From contig QMVU01000010.1 of NCBI GenBank assembly GCA_003661265.1, positions 1 to 11,992 of the forward strand: DNA of 11,992 bases. The letters are read 5' to 3'. Positions 6,834-11,648 of the stretch are shown here, piece after piece. Position 1 is the first letter of the stretch, and every line of letters starts with the position of its first letter. The notes beneath the pieces were generated by a model. The model made no database searches, had not been told where the DNA came from, and saw only the letters and a list, made by a program, of their open reading frames with translations. The position numbers were made by a program, and so were the translations under genes. Source of the stretch: Thermoproteota archaeon. GTDB lineage: Archaea; Korarchaeota; Korarchaeia; Korarchaeales; Korarchaeaceae.

Positions 6834-6984
6834 CATACTTGTACTAATCGGATTAATTATCTTTTTTGGAAAAACAAGCTCTTCCTTCTTCCACATTGAC
6901 ATGGAATCAGAAGGAGGATTTTTCTACACGCTTGCGGTATTCCTAGCCGGATGGATCCTCGGTAAAACAACAGGAGGGAGGTAA
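6802..6984 (+). CDS. Small two-helix membrane protein, 60 aa
   Basis: Two predicted membrane helices lie at about residues 9-23 (SIDILVLIGLIIFFG) and 38-55 (GGFFYTLAVFLAGWILG), separated by a short acidic loop and ending in a basic Lys/Arg tail. The ATG at 6802 follows AGGAGGTGAAAAAC and overlaps the preceding membrane gene by 32 nt, so translation is coupled. Size and topology match small class II-type holins, and the adjacent gene is also membranous. However, holins normally sit beside the endolysin, which here is on the other strand. A holin is therefore only one possibility. Confidence 0.7.
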   Translation: MKERICRTSIDILVLIGLIIFFGKTSSSFFHIDMESEGGFFYTLAVFLAGWILGKTTGGR

Positions 6985-6986
6985 AT

Positions 6987-7343
6987 ATGCCAAAAAACTC
7001 TATAACAGACTTGATTAAGAATTATCTTGAAGCCATCAAGGAAACAGAAAAGCACGGAAGAAAGGTCGGACAGATGTTGGTAAAAGCTCTAAAACCTATT
7101 ATCCCAGACATAGATTATAGCCTAGGCTGGGCAGAAGCAGGAGTGGATACGATATGTCTTTGGTCTAAAAAGCATAAAGCCATCAGAGTAGCAGATGAAA
7201 AAGCAATCCATCTAACAGAAATCATAGAAGAAGTATTCGGTGAAGAGCTCCGCTGGCACATTGATTGTCCTTTTGGAATATGGCTACTTCCAGAGGAAGC
7301 AAGAAAAGTAAAAGAAGTTCTTAAGAGACTGAAGGAAAATTAA
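6987..7343 (+). CDS. Hypothetical protein, 118 aa
   Basis: No family is recognised. The protein is soluble and alpha/beta: an N-terminal amphipathic helix of about 40 residues with Lys/Glu, a middle of probable strands (IDYSLGWAEAGVDTICLW, KAIRVADE), and a C-terminal helical segment ending KEVLKRLKEN. It contains only two Cys. The ATG is preceded by GGAGGGAGGTAAAT, 2 nt after the small membrane gene, so it is in the same operon. The layout resembles small nucleic-acid or protein-binding phage proteins, with no direct evidence. Confidence 0.75.
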   Translation: MPKNSITDLIKNYLEAIKETEKHGRKVGQMLVKALKPIIPDIDYSLGWAEAGVDTICLWSKKHKAIRVADEKAIHLTEIIEEVFGEELRWHIDCPFGIWLLPEEARKVKEVLKRLKEN

Positions 7344-7364
7344 ATTTTTTACATAAATCTTGCA

Positions 7365-7389
7365 GTTGGTACCTGTAGAAGGTACTAAC
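7365..7389 (+). promoter_or_regulatory. 9-bp hairpin between two genes
   Basis: GTTGGTACC (7365-7373) pairs with GGTACTAAC (7381-7389) with one G-U pair and a 7-nt loop. It sits in the 75-nt gap before the first of the tandem paralogues, 15 nt ahead of its AAAAAGGAGGAG. No U-tract follows, so it is more likely an RNA-processing or stability element than a terminator. Confidence 0.4.
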
Positions 7390-7418
7390 TACACATTTAT
7401 ATAAAAAGGAGGAGTACG

Positions 7419-7823
7419 ATGCTGGTTGATCTTTGGCCACAAATTGAACAAGATTTAGAAGAAGTCTCCACAGTATTGATGGAAAAGGACTGGAAGAAGA
7501 AGACCAATCAGATCTTATGTAAGGAGATACGTAAAAGAACATGGTGTATTTTCCTTGAACATCGAATACTTTACTTCTTTTTCCAAGGTTGCCCAGTAGC
7601 TATTCCTTGGGTTGGCGTAAGAATTACCGGATTTCTTGGGGAGCCAATCCCTTCATACGTGCTACAAGAAATAATAGAAGATCTATATTATTCCAACCTT
7701 CGACTGTTTGAAGATGAACTTGGATTCTTCAGAAAAGAGAAAAGTCGTTTCGGAGAGGATATTGTCACTTTCTTTGTCAATCCCAATTTTCCGAAAGGAT
7801 ACAATAGTTTTAGGTATTACTGA
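7419..7823 (+). CDS. Hypothetical protein, tandem paralogue 1 (134 aa)
   Basis: No known family. It pairs with the following gene: both start with a helix carrying an acidic/basic run (IEQDLEEVSTVLMEKDWKKK here), pass through hydrophobic strands, and share a conserved 'EPIP..VLQ.IIED' segment (about residues 75-88), followed about 10 residues on by Leu-Phe. The N-terminal half is aromatic-rich (RILYFFFQGCP) and the C-terminus is basic. It starts at ATG 7419 after AAAAAGGAGGAGTACG. It is probably a small two-domain soluble protein retained as a duplicated pair. The role is unknown. Confidence 0.72.
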   Translation: MLVDLWPQIEQDLEEVSTVLMEKDWKKKTNQILCKEIRKRTWCIFLEHRILYFFFQGCPVAIPWVGVRITGFLGEPIPSYVLQEIIEDLYYSNLRLFEDELGFFRKEKSRFGEDIVTFFVNPNFPKGYNSFRYY

Positions 7824-7832
7824 GGAACAGTT

Positions 7833-8183
7833 ATGAATATAGCTACTCCATTTCTCATTGAAGAAATTAGCTCAATCCTTATCGAAAGGAAGTGGCGCCA
7901 AAAATCAAAAAACATGCTCTATAAAGTAATGTATGGAAAAGTACATTATTTAATTTTGGGCTGGGACCTCCCATACGCTGTGCTCACAGGGAAATGGAAT
8001 TCACCTTCAATGATTGCGGTGAAGATAATTGGTCCTTTCCCCCCAGAACCTATTCCCGATAAAATCCTGCAACAAATAATAGAAGATTTCCACTGCGCTA
8101 ATTTCAACCTTTTTCGTAAAGAAGAATATTCAGAAGAGGAGGCTCCGGTGCTGGTCTTTACAAGAGCACATATAATTGTATAA
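7833..8183 (+). CDS. Hypothetical protein, tandem paralogue 2 (116 aa)
   Basis: It is related to the preceding gene at protein level: a similar 'IEEISSILIERKWRQKSKNM' N-terminal helix, a strand-rich middle, and the conserved 'PPEPIPDKILQQIIEDF' at about 70-86. Identity outside these segments looks low, so the duplication is old. The ATG follows GAGGAACAGTT, 10 nt after the upstream stop. It lacks the Arg/Lys-rich tail of its partner and ends in a hydrophobic run (VLVFTRAHIIV). It may form a heterodimer with its neighbour, which is inference. Confidence 0.72.
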   Translation: MNIATPFLIEEISSILIERKWRQKSKNMLYKVMYGKVHYLILGWDLPYAVLTGKWNSPSMIAVKIIGPFPPEPIPDKILQQIIEDFHCANFNLFRKEEYSEEEAPVLVFTRAHIIV

Positions 8184-8203
8184 GATTGTAGAGGTGGAAA
8201 ACG

Positions 8204-8443
8204 ATGAAATTAAAAGAAGCAATCGAGCTTGGAAAGGCACTCGGATTGAAAACTCCAGAAGAAGCTGTTAATAATGTCCTCATACACAGTCTAAATCTTT
8301 TCAAATATGAGGATATCCCAAAAGAGCTTCATGAACTGGTTATGGATGCAAAAGAACATGGAATAGAATTTTGCCCCACTTGTGGGGCTGCTATGATAGA
8401 CGGGGAATGTTATATGAAAGATTTAACACATAAGGAGGTATAA
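8204..8443 (+). CDS. Small protein with partial zinc-ribbon (CPTC), 79 aa
   Basis: An N-terminal helical half (MKLKEAIELGKALGLKTPEE) is followed by a short Cys motif, EFCPTCGAAM, with Cys57 and Cys60 and a third Cys at 69. This is half of a treble-clef or ribbon zinc site; the missing fourth ligand may come from His76 or from another chain. It starts at ATG 8204 after GAGGTGG. The N-terminal 50 residues resemble phage proteins that bind a partner through a helix, but no family is recognised. Confidence 0.7.
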   Translation: MKLKEAIELGKALGLKTPEEAVNNVLIHSLNLFKYEDIPKELHELVMDAKEHGIEFCPTCGAAMIDGECYMKDLTHKEV

Positions 8444-8446
8444 GAA

Positions 8447-8638
8447 ATGAAAGTCGGAATAGCCAATCCCATGATCAGTGAAGTAAAGGAAATGAAGGTT
8501 GTATGCCCATTCTGTAAACAAGTACATGAAGTAATCTGGAATCCTCATTTAGGGAAATATATCGGAAAGACACCGCTCTGTCCTCATTGGACAGGAGAAT
8601 ACTTCTTTAAAGCATTTTTCATTTTTAGAGTAAAGTAA
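8447..8638 (+). CDS. Small zinc-ribbon protein (CPFC...CPH), 63 aa
   Basis: Cys20 and Cys23 (VVCPFCKQVHEV) and Cys45 with His47 (PLCPHW) make a plausible four-ligand zinc ribbon of about 28 residues. The C-terminus is hydrophobic and aromatic (YFFKAFFIFRVK). The start at ATG 8447 follows AAGGAGGTATAAGAA and lies 3 nt after the preceding stop, so the two Cys proteins are coupled. It could be a nucleic-acid-binding or RNA-polymerase-associated protein, which is inference from the fold. Confidence 0.7.
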   Translation: MKVGIANPMISEVKEMKVVCPFCKQVHEVIWNPHLGKYIGKTPLCPHWTGEYFFKAFFIFRVK

Positions 8639-8661
8639 AAAAATAGATGTGAAATTTTGTA

Positions 8662-8684
8662 TGGAAAATTTTCCAAATGATCAT
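8662..8684 (+). promoter_or_regulatory. Two adjacent perfect palindromes, possible operator
   Basis: TGGAAAATTTTCCA (8662-8675) is a 14-bp perfect palindrome and ATGATCAT (8677-8684) another 8 bp, one base apart, in the only gap of this operon segment. The ribosome binding site AAGGAGGAG follows at 8702-8710. A TATAAA at 8684-8689 could be a -10, but no -35 is clear. This suggests a repressor site or a symmetric RNA hairpin. Confidence 0.4.
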
Positions 8685-8713
8685 ATAAAATGTTTAGCTC
8701 TAAGGAGGAGATA

Positions 8714-8929
8714 ATGAACAATTCCGAAATAGTTTTCAAAACATTTTATGGTAAAAAATGGCATATCTGTAAAGAATCTGACGCCTTTGGACCAACTTCT
8801 TGGTGTGGGATAAACGACATGTGGAAATGGGTTGAGGAAGCCAGATTAGATCAAGTCCCTGTAGAAGAGATATGTAAAATTTGTCTACGGAAGAGAACAG
8901 AAAAGGAAGAAAAAAAGGAAGAAGAATGA
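8714..8929 (+). CDS. Small Cys/His protein, 71 aa
   Basis: Possible metal ligands are His17, Cys19 (KWHICKES), Cys31 (SWCG), and Cys54 and Cys57 (ICKICLRK). The pattern is a compact C/H-rich domain with a charged Lys/Glu tail. I chose the ATG at 8714 because AAGGAGGAG lies 4-12 nt upstream; an ATG at 8690 has none. The last base pairs overlap the next gene in ATGA, so they are co-translated. No family is recognised. Confidence 0.72.
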   Translation: MNNSEIVFKTFYGKKWHICKESDAFGPTSWCGINDMWKWVEEARLDQVPVEEICKICLRKRTEKEEKKEEE

Positions 8930-9147
8930 AACTTCCCAGACCAGTGAAAAAGAAACTCGAAGATCTTGACAAGAAGATAAAGCTTTATGCAGAATACGCC
9001 AGACAGTGTGATAATCCTGACGACCTTACTTACTGGAACGCTCGAATAGATAAACTGCGGGAAAATCGTTTTTTAATGAAGGTAATAGGATATGGCCTTG
9101 TAGCTATGTCCAGAGAGCGAAAGAGGAGAACCCGTTTGAAATTTTAA
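8926..9147 (+). CDS. Small basic helical protein, 73 aa
   Basis: A very basic, helical protein (VKKKLEDLDKKIKLYAEYAR, then a short hydrophobic middle 'FLMKVIGYGLVAM', then RERKRRTRLKF). The charge suggests nucleic-acid binding. The ATG at 8926 overlaps the previous stop in ATGA, after GGAAGAAGA. It ends 19 nt before the next gene. No known domain. Confidence 0.68.
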   Translation: MKLPRPVKKKLEDLDKKIKLYAEYARQCDNPDDLTYWNARIDKLRENRFLMKVIGYGLVAMSRERKRRTRLKF

Positions 9148-9166
9148 GGTTAAAAAGGAGGAGAAA

Positions 9167-9517
9167 ATGAAAGACGATTTAGCCCGCAAAATGTTAAAAG
9201 AAATAGCATATGATCTCCTCAAATATTGTCATAGCAAAACCTGTCGTTTTCCTACACAGTGTCCTCGTGATCATCAAAAATGCAGACAATCCTTAGGATT
9301 ACACACCGCCATCGCATGGCGTGTTGCACAGCATATAGCCCGCCTTCTGAATATGGAAAAGATAAGTCTTGATATTATTCAAGATCACTTAACTCGCATC
9401 AGTGAATTCATTAACGTATTGGCTTATCATACCGATAAATTCCAGCAACTTTACGGTCTGTTAAACGAAGCAGTTTACTGGATAGGATGTCTAGAATTCG
9501 ATAAAGATGATTGCTAA
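9167..9517 (+). CDS. Cys/His-rich protein, tandem paralogue 1 (116 aa)
   Basis: Near the N-terminus is a strictly spaced C-H-x3-C-x5-C-x3-H-x2-C motif, with Cys21, His22, Cys26, Cys32, His36 and Cys39 (KYCHSKTCRFPTQCPRDHQK then Cys). This suggests a small metal-binding (probably zinc) module. The rest is helical (AIAWRVAQHIARLL; HLTRISEFINVLAYH), ending in Cys-rich 'WIGCLEFDKDDC'. The ATG follows AAAAAGGAGGAGAAA. The same motif with identical spacing recurs in the next gene, so the two are paralogues. A zinc-dependent protein- or RNA-binding role is inferred. Confidence 0.75.
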   Translation: MKDDLARKMLKEIAYDLLKYCHSKTCRFPTQCPRDHQKCRQSLGLHTAIAWRVAQHIARLLNMEKISLDIIQDHLTRISEFINVLAYHTDKFQQLYGLLNEAVYWIGCLEFDKDDC

Positions 9518-9588
9518 ACAGACAAGTTATAGTACTTTAAACCCTAATCACCAGTGTTTACAACGTTAAACAGCGGGAGGGGATCATT

Positions 9589-9945
9589 ATGATAGGAACG
9601 ATTAAGAAAAAACTACAAGACCAGAGAGAAAAATTACTTAAGTACTGTCATGATGAAAAATGTAGTAATATCTACACATGCCCGTGGGAACATGAAAAAT
9701 GTGAAAAGAAGCTTGGTCTAGATACAGCTATTGCATGGGTAGCAGGGTATGTAGTATTTCAGATCCTCTATAAAGCATTTCTTGATGATTTGAAAGACCA
9801 TTTCCATACCCTTTGTTATTTGTATGAGGTAGTACGACTGCACAAAGATCAATACCCTGTGCTTTTCCAGCTCCTACACGATACTGTTTATCTTGTTGAC
9901 GATTTGGTAAATATAGAAATAATGGAAAGTATGAAAAAACGTTGA
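9589..9945 (+). CDS. Cys/His-rich protein, tandem paralogue 2 (118 aa)
   Basis: It carries the same C-H-x3-C-x5-C-x3-H-x2-C motif as its neighbour (Cys20, His21, Cys25, Cys31, His35, Cys38), with the shared 'LLKYCH' entry and the 'LGL.TAIAW' helix directly after it. Between these fixed points the sequences differ, which suggests an old duplication with constraint on the metal site. The C-terminal half is hydrophobic and helical. The start at ATG 9589 follows GGGAGGGGATCATT. A 71-nt gap with a weak hairpin (TGTTTA/TAAACA, 9555-9572) separates the pair. Confidence 0.75.
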   Translation: MIGTIKKKLQDQREKLLKYCHDEKCSNIYTCPWEHEKCEKKLGLDTAIAWVAGYVVFQILYKAFLDDLKDHFHTLCYLYEVVRLHKDQYPVLFQLLHDTVYLVDDLVNIEIMESMKKR

Positions 9946-10218
9946 CCTATTCCCCTGAAGCCGTTAAAAATAACGACTTTGGTGAGTAAAAGTAGGAAAT
10001 CCTCTACTGGGATAAAAAATTAATACTGATAGGTCTGAGAACACTTACTGCTATGATTCTATTCGGAATAACGGTGGTTACTTGAACTACGTTTAAGAAA
10101 AGGTTAATTTTGTTAGCCTTATTTTGTACATTTATCAAATGAGAAAAACAAGAGAGCGTGGGCGTGGAGAAGCTTTACCTATATATGAAAGATTTTGGAA
10201 ATAAAGGAGGGTATAAAG
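9946..10218 (+). other. Gene-free 273-nt stretch with several hairpins
   Basis: No credible gene is visible; the longest frames are under about 30 codons and lack ribosome binding sites. Hairpins seen: CGTTA/TAACG (9962-9975, with flanking AAG/CTT), AGTAG/CTACT near 9989-10006, and AAGGTTAA/TTAGCCTT with a 5-nt loop at 10100-10120. The stretch may be a leader, a terminator region or a structured RNA. I see no tRNA T-loop signature. Confidence 0.35.
10100..10126 (+). terminator. Weak intrinsic terminator of the rightward operon
   Basis: AAGGTTAA (10100-10107) pairs with TTAGCCTT (10113-10120), with one G-U pair and loop TTTTG, followed by ATTTTGT. The U-tract is short and the stem AU-rich, so termination would be partial. 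It would leave the zinc-ribbon gene at 10219 partly separate. Confidence 0.4.
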
Positions 10219-10530
10219 ATGGGATATGCAAAATCCGAATTTATATGGGTAATGGATAAACGAAATGGTAAATTGTATTGGGTTAAAGAAGAAAGGAATG
10301 ATTCAGTTCTTTGTAAAAGGTATGTAGATGAACCACCGACTCTTATAAGAAAAGAGAATTTAGTAAAAGTGGTGGGAGCCGAAAGAATAATAAAGCCCTT
10401 AGAAATATATGGGCCTTGGAGGGGACCAGCATGGCAATGTCTCAAGTGTGGAAGAGACGCGGGAGTTATGTTCGAGGGACCTCCACCTAAATGTTTTAAT
10501 TGCGGTCAGTCTTTTTGGGAAGAATATTAG
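10219..10530 (+). CDS. Protein with C-terminal zinc ribbon (two CxxC), 103 aa
   Basis: Cys74/Cys77 (WQCLKCGRDAGV) and Cys92/Cys95 (PKCFNCGQSFW) form a rubredoxin-like zinc ribbon of about 25 residues at the C-terminus. The N-terminal 65 residues are basic and strand-rich (FIWVMDKRNGKLYWVKEE), likely a small beta domain. The start at ATG 10219 follows AAAGGAGGGTATAAAG; an upstream in-frame ATG at 10195 has no ribosome binding site. It ends with TAG, the only complete gene here that does, and the frame beyond is just 14 codons. Zinc-ribbon proteins of this sort often bind nucleic acids or electron-transfer partners; function unknown. Confidence 0.75.
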   Translation: MGYAKSEFIWVMDKRNGKLYWVKEERNDSVLCKRYVDEPPTLIRKENLVKVVGAERIIKPLEIYGPWRGPAWQCLKCGRDAGVMFEGPPPKCFNCGQSFWEEY

Positions 10531-10608
10531 AATTGCAAAATGCACAAAGGTAAGGGAGAGAAAGACGAACCTTAAGAGGAGAGGAGTTGGGAAGGAAGAA
10601 CTTTCTCT

Positions 10609-10630
10609 GAAGTTTCAGAAGAAAAGCTCC
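10609..10630 (+). repeat. 22-bp direct repeat, copy 1
   Basis: The sequence begins GAAGTTTCAG and ends AAGCTCC, and is perfectly repeated at 10890-10911 (281 bp apart). The flanking GGAAGGAA is also shared. In copy 1 the start forms a near-palindrome (TCTGAA GT TTCAGA). It ends 8 nt before the -35 of the small-RNA promoter, so it could be an activator site or an UP-like element. Confidence 0.65.
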
Positions 10631-10638
10631 GTAAGAAG

Positions 10639-10667
10639 TTGACAAAAGCGTTTGGAAATGTTAATAT
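10639..10667 (+). promoter_or_regulatory. Promoter of the small structured RNA (TTGACA-17-TAATAT)
   Basis: A perfect TTGACA at 10639-10644 is followed after 17 nt by TAATAT at 10662-10667 (4 of 6 matches). A perfect TATAAT also lies at 10668-10673, but at a spacing of 23. Start of transcription is expected near 10674. Confidence 0.6.
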
Positions 10668-10673
10668 TATAAT

Positions 10674-10812
10674 GGAGCTCCCCTTGGGTAATCCCCCAAG
10701 GAAAGCCTGCCGAGAGGCAGGTGTTACCCCTGTCGGGTTACCAATCTTTGGTAGAATGGTTATAAAAGCCCGACAGATGCCCATAGGCTGTAGGGCCTAT
10801 GGGCTTTTTTAT
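10674..10812 (+). ncRNA. Candidate small structured RNA of about 140 nt
   Basis: A promoter and a strong terminator frame a GC-rich stretch with four hairpins in order. H1 is CCTTGGG (10682-10688) with CCCAAGG (10695-10701). H2 is CCTGCC (10706-10711) with GGCAGG (10716-10721), closed by a GAGA tetraloop of the GNRA type. H3 is CTGTCGGG (10730-10737) with CCCGACAG (10769-10776), perfect over 8 bp, containing inner TACCAA/TTGGTA (10739-10753). H4 is the terminator stem. GGGTAA (10686-10691) could instead pair with TTACCC (10724-10729), giving a structure exclusive with H1. I do not recognise a known RNA family. The absence of a ribosome binding site argues against protein, although one frame is open. 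Confidence 0.72.
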
Positions 10813-10817
10813 TTTTT
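10779..10817 (+). terminator. Strong intrinsic terminator
   Basis: GCCCATAGGC (10779-10788) and GCCTATGGGC (10795-10804) make a perfect 10-bp stem with a 6-nt loop, immediately followed by TTTTTTATTTTTT. It also serves as the 3' hairpin of the small RNA. Confidence 0.93.
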
Positions 10818-10889
10818 ACTTAACGGCGGGAAATACTAGCTCTTATTGGATAGAGGAATACGATGCAGGAGAGGGAAGGAAATTACTCC

Positions 10890-10911
10890 GAAGTTTCAGA
10901 AGAAAAGCTCC
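10890..10911 (+). repeat. 22-bp direct repeat, copy 2
   Basis: Identical to copy 1 at 10609-10630, with shared GGAAGGAA upstream, but no promoter follows at the same distance. It ends 22 nt before the GC-rich palindrome cluster. Confidence 0.65.
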
Positions 10912-10933
10912 AGCCATAGGAGACTCACTTTGG

Positions 10934-10978
10934 GTCGACGGGACTCCCGTGGCAGCCACCCCCTCCCCCGGGCCCGGG
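10934..10978. repeat. Series of four GC-rich palindromes
   Basis: GTCGAC (10934-10939), ACGGGACTCCCGT (10938-10950), GTGGCAGCCAC (10949-10959) and CCCGGGCCCGGG (10967-10978) follow each other with partial overlap. They form a sharp GC-rich island in AT-rich DNA. The minus strand carries several G-runs (GGGCCCGGGGGAGGGGG) compatible with a quadruplex. The function is unknown: recombination site, structured RNA or protein-binding site are options. Confidence 0.55.
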
Positions 10979-11282
10979 CTTCGCTATTCCTTCCTATATT
11001 CTTTCCTCCTAACGGGATCTTGGGACTAAGACAAATTCTTTTCTTTTCCTTCTGGTATCGAAAAAAGAAAGAAAAAATTAATGATTTTGCGGTTTTGCGT
11101 GATGAGTAACAATCATCATGCAAGCGAAAAAATGGACAATGTGTCAAATATTTGGGACAAAAAGGGGAAAAGAGAATGCGGTTTTTTCGTTTTCTCCCTT
11201 CTCTTCCCCTGATCTTTTCTCTCTCCCTCCTTACTTTTTTCCTTTCCCCTTTCCTTTCTTTCTCTCTTTCGCGCACCTTAAC

Positions 11283-11311
11283 TTGACAATTAGTCAATTT
11301 TTTGGTATAAT
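11283..11311 (+). promoter_or_regulatory. Perfect consensus promoter pointing into the antisense of a gene
   Basis: TTGACA at 11283-11288 and TATAAT at 11306-11311, exactly 17 nt apart. The -35 lies within an inverted repeat TTGAC-AATTA-GTCAA (11283-11297), which looks like an operator. Transcription from about 11318 runs against the minus-strand gene at 11357-11617. Confidence 0.85.
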
Positions 11312-11328
11312 GGAGGCAAAAAAAAGAA

Positions 11329-11344
11329 GGCCTTGACCATGGTC
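11329..11344 (+). repeat. Left arm of 16-bp inverted repeat
   Basis: GGCCTTGACCATGGTC pairs with GACCACGGTCAAGGCC at 11633-11648, 15 of 16 positions. It flanks the minus-strand gene 12 nt beyond its stop codon. On the minus strand it is followed by TTC and eight T, as in a terminator. Confidence 0.7.
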
Positions 11345-11356
11345 TCATTTTTTTTC

Positions 11357-11617
11357 TTATAGACTTAATCTCATCAACATGTCTACAGGGAGGCTTTCTC
11401 TTATCTGTGAAGCATATTCTAACACTTCTGGTCGTCCAATCCCTAATTCTATCAACCTTTCAATTATCTCCTCTTCTGTGTATTCTGTAACTATCCTATC
11501 AATTGCCTTATCTATATCTTTTTCCTGCACTCTTAGATCAACCTGGAGTCGTGTAAAATCACGATATCCCGTGACTCCATCAAAAGCCATGTTTTCAAGT
11601 ATTTCCCTTAGTTCCAT
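11357..11617 (-). CDS. Small hypothetical helical protein between inverted repeats, 86 aa
   Basis: No family is recognised. The protein is helical and acidic: MELREILENMAFDGVTGYRD, then LQVDLRVQEKDIDKAIDRIV, then EEEIIERLIELGIGRPEVLE and an amphipathic end. The regular hydrophobic spacing is typical of a real protein. The ATG at 11617 follows AAAGGGGGGAAAG; an upstream frame to 11653 has no such site and crosses the repeat. It is opposed by a plus-strand promoter and terminator. A weak leftward promoter may exist at 11759-11733 (TTGACT then TGTAAT, only 15 nt apart). It could be a regulator or toxin/antitoxin-like protein under antisense control; that is a guess. Confidence 0.7.
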   Translation of the reverse strand: MELREILENMAFDGVTGYRDFTRLQVDLRVQEKDIDKAIDRIVTEYTEEEIIERLIELGIGRPEVLEYASQIRESLPVDMLMRLSL

Positions 11618-11632
11618 CTTTCCCCCCTTTCC

Positions 11633-11648
11633 GACCACGGTCAAGGCC
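11633..11648 (+). repeat. Right arm of 16-bp inverted repeat
   Basis: Complement of the left arm at 11329-11344 with one mismatch. It lies just upstream of the minus-strand gene's ribosome binding site, so in that gene's mRNA the two arms would join the 5' and 3' ends. Confidence 0.7.

Larger units (their letters stand above)
10818..11282. other. Gene-poor region with repeat, palindromes and pyrimidine tract
   Basis: No believable gene: open frames here are low-complexity Arg/Lys/Glu or Ser/Phe shadows. The region holds copy 2 of the 22-bp repeat, the GC-rich palindrome series (10934-10978), a hairpin GCGTGATGA/TCATCATGC (11097-11121), the motif GGACAATGTGTCAAA (11134-11148), and a pyrimidine run from about 11182 to 11270 with purines only at a few positions. 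A purine-rich segment (11158-11176) precedes the run and could pair with part of it (GGGGAAAAGAGAA at 11164-11176 against TTCTCTTCCCC at 11199-11209). Confidence 0.5.

Noticed and set aside
9946..10218. tRNA or suppressor tRNA in the gap, which would explain the terminase TAG
   Set aside because: No T-loop GGTTCRA signature, acceptor stem or anticodon arm could be assembled.
10639..10839. Open frame of 66 codons through the small RNA
   Set aside because: It starts at the TTG of the promoter -35, has no ribosome binding site, and follows the hairpins; openness comes from GC-rich sequence.
10799..11109. Frames sharing 'RSFRRKA' or 'KFQKKSS' around the 22-bp repeat
   Set aside because: The shared residues only reflect the DNA repeat; the frames have no ribosome binding site and end quickly in copy 1.
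10896..11348. 150-codon frame on the minus strand, Arg/Lys/Glu-rich
   Set aside because: It is the shadow of the pyrimidine tract: low complexity, no good start signal, no domain.
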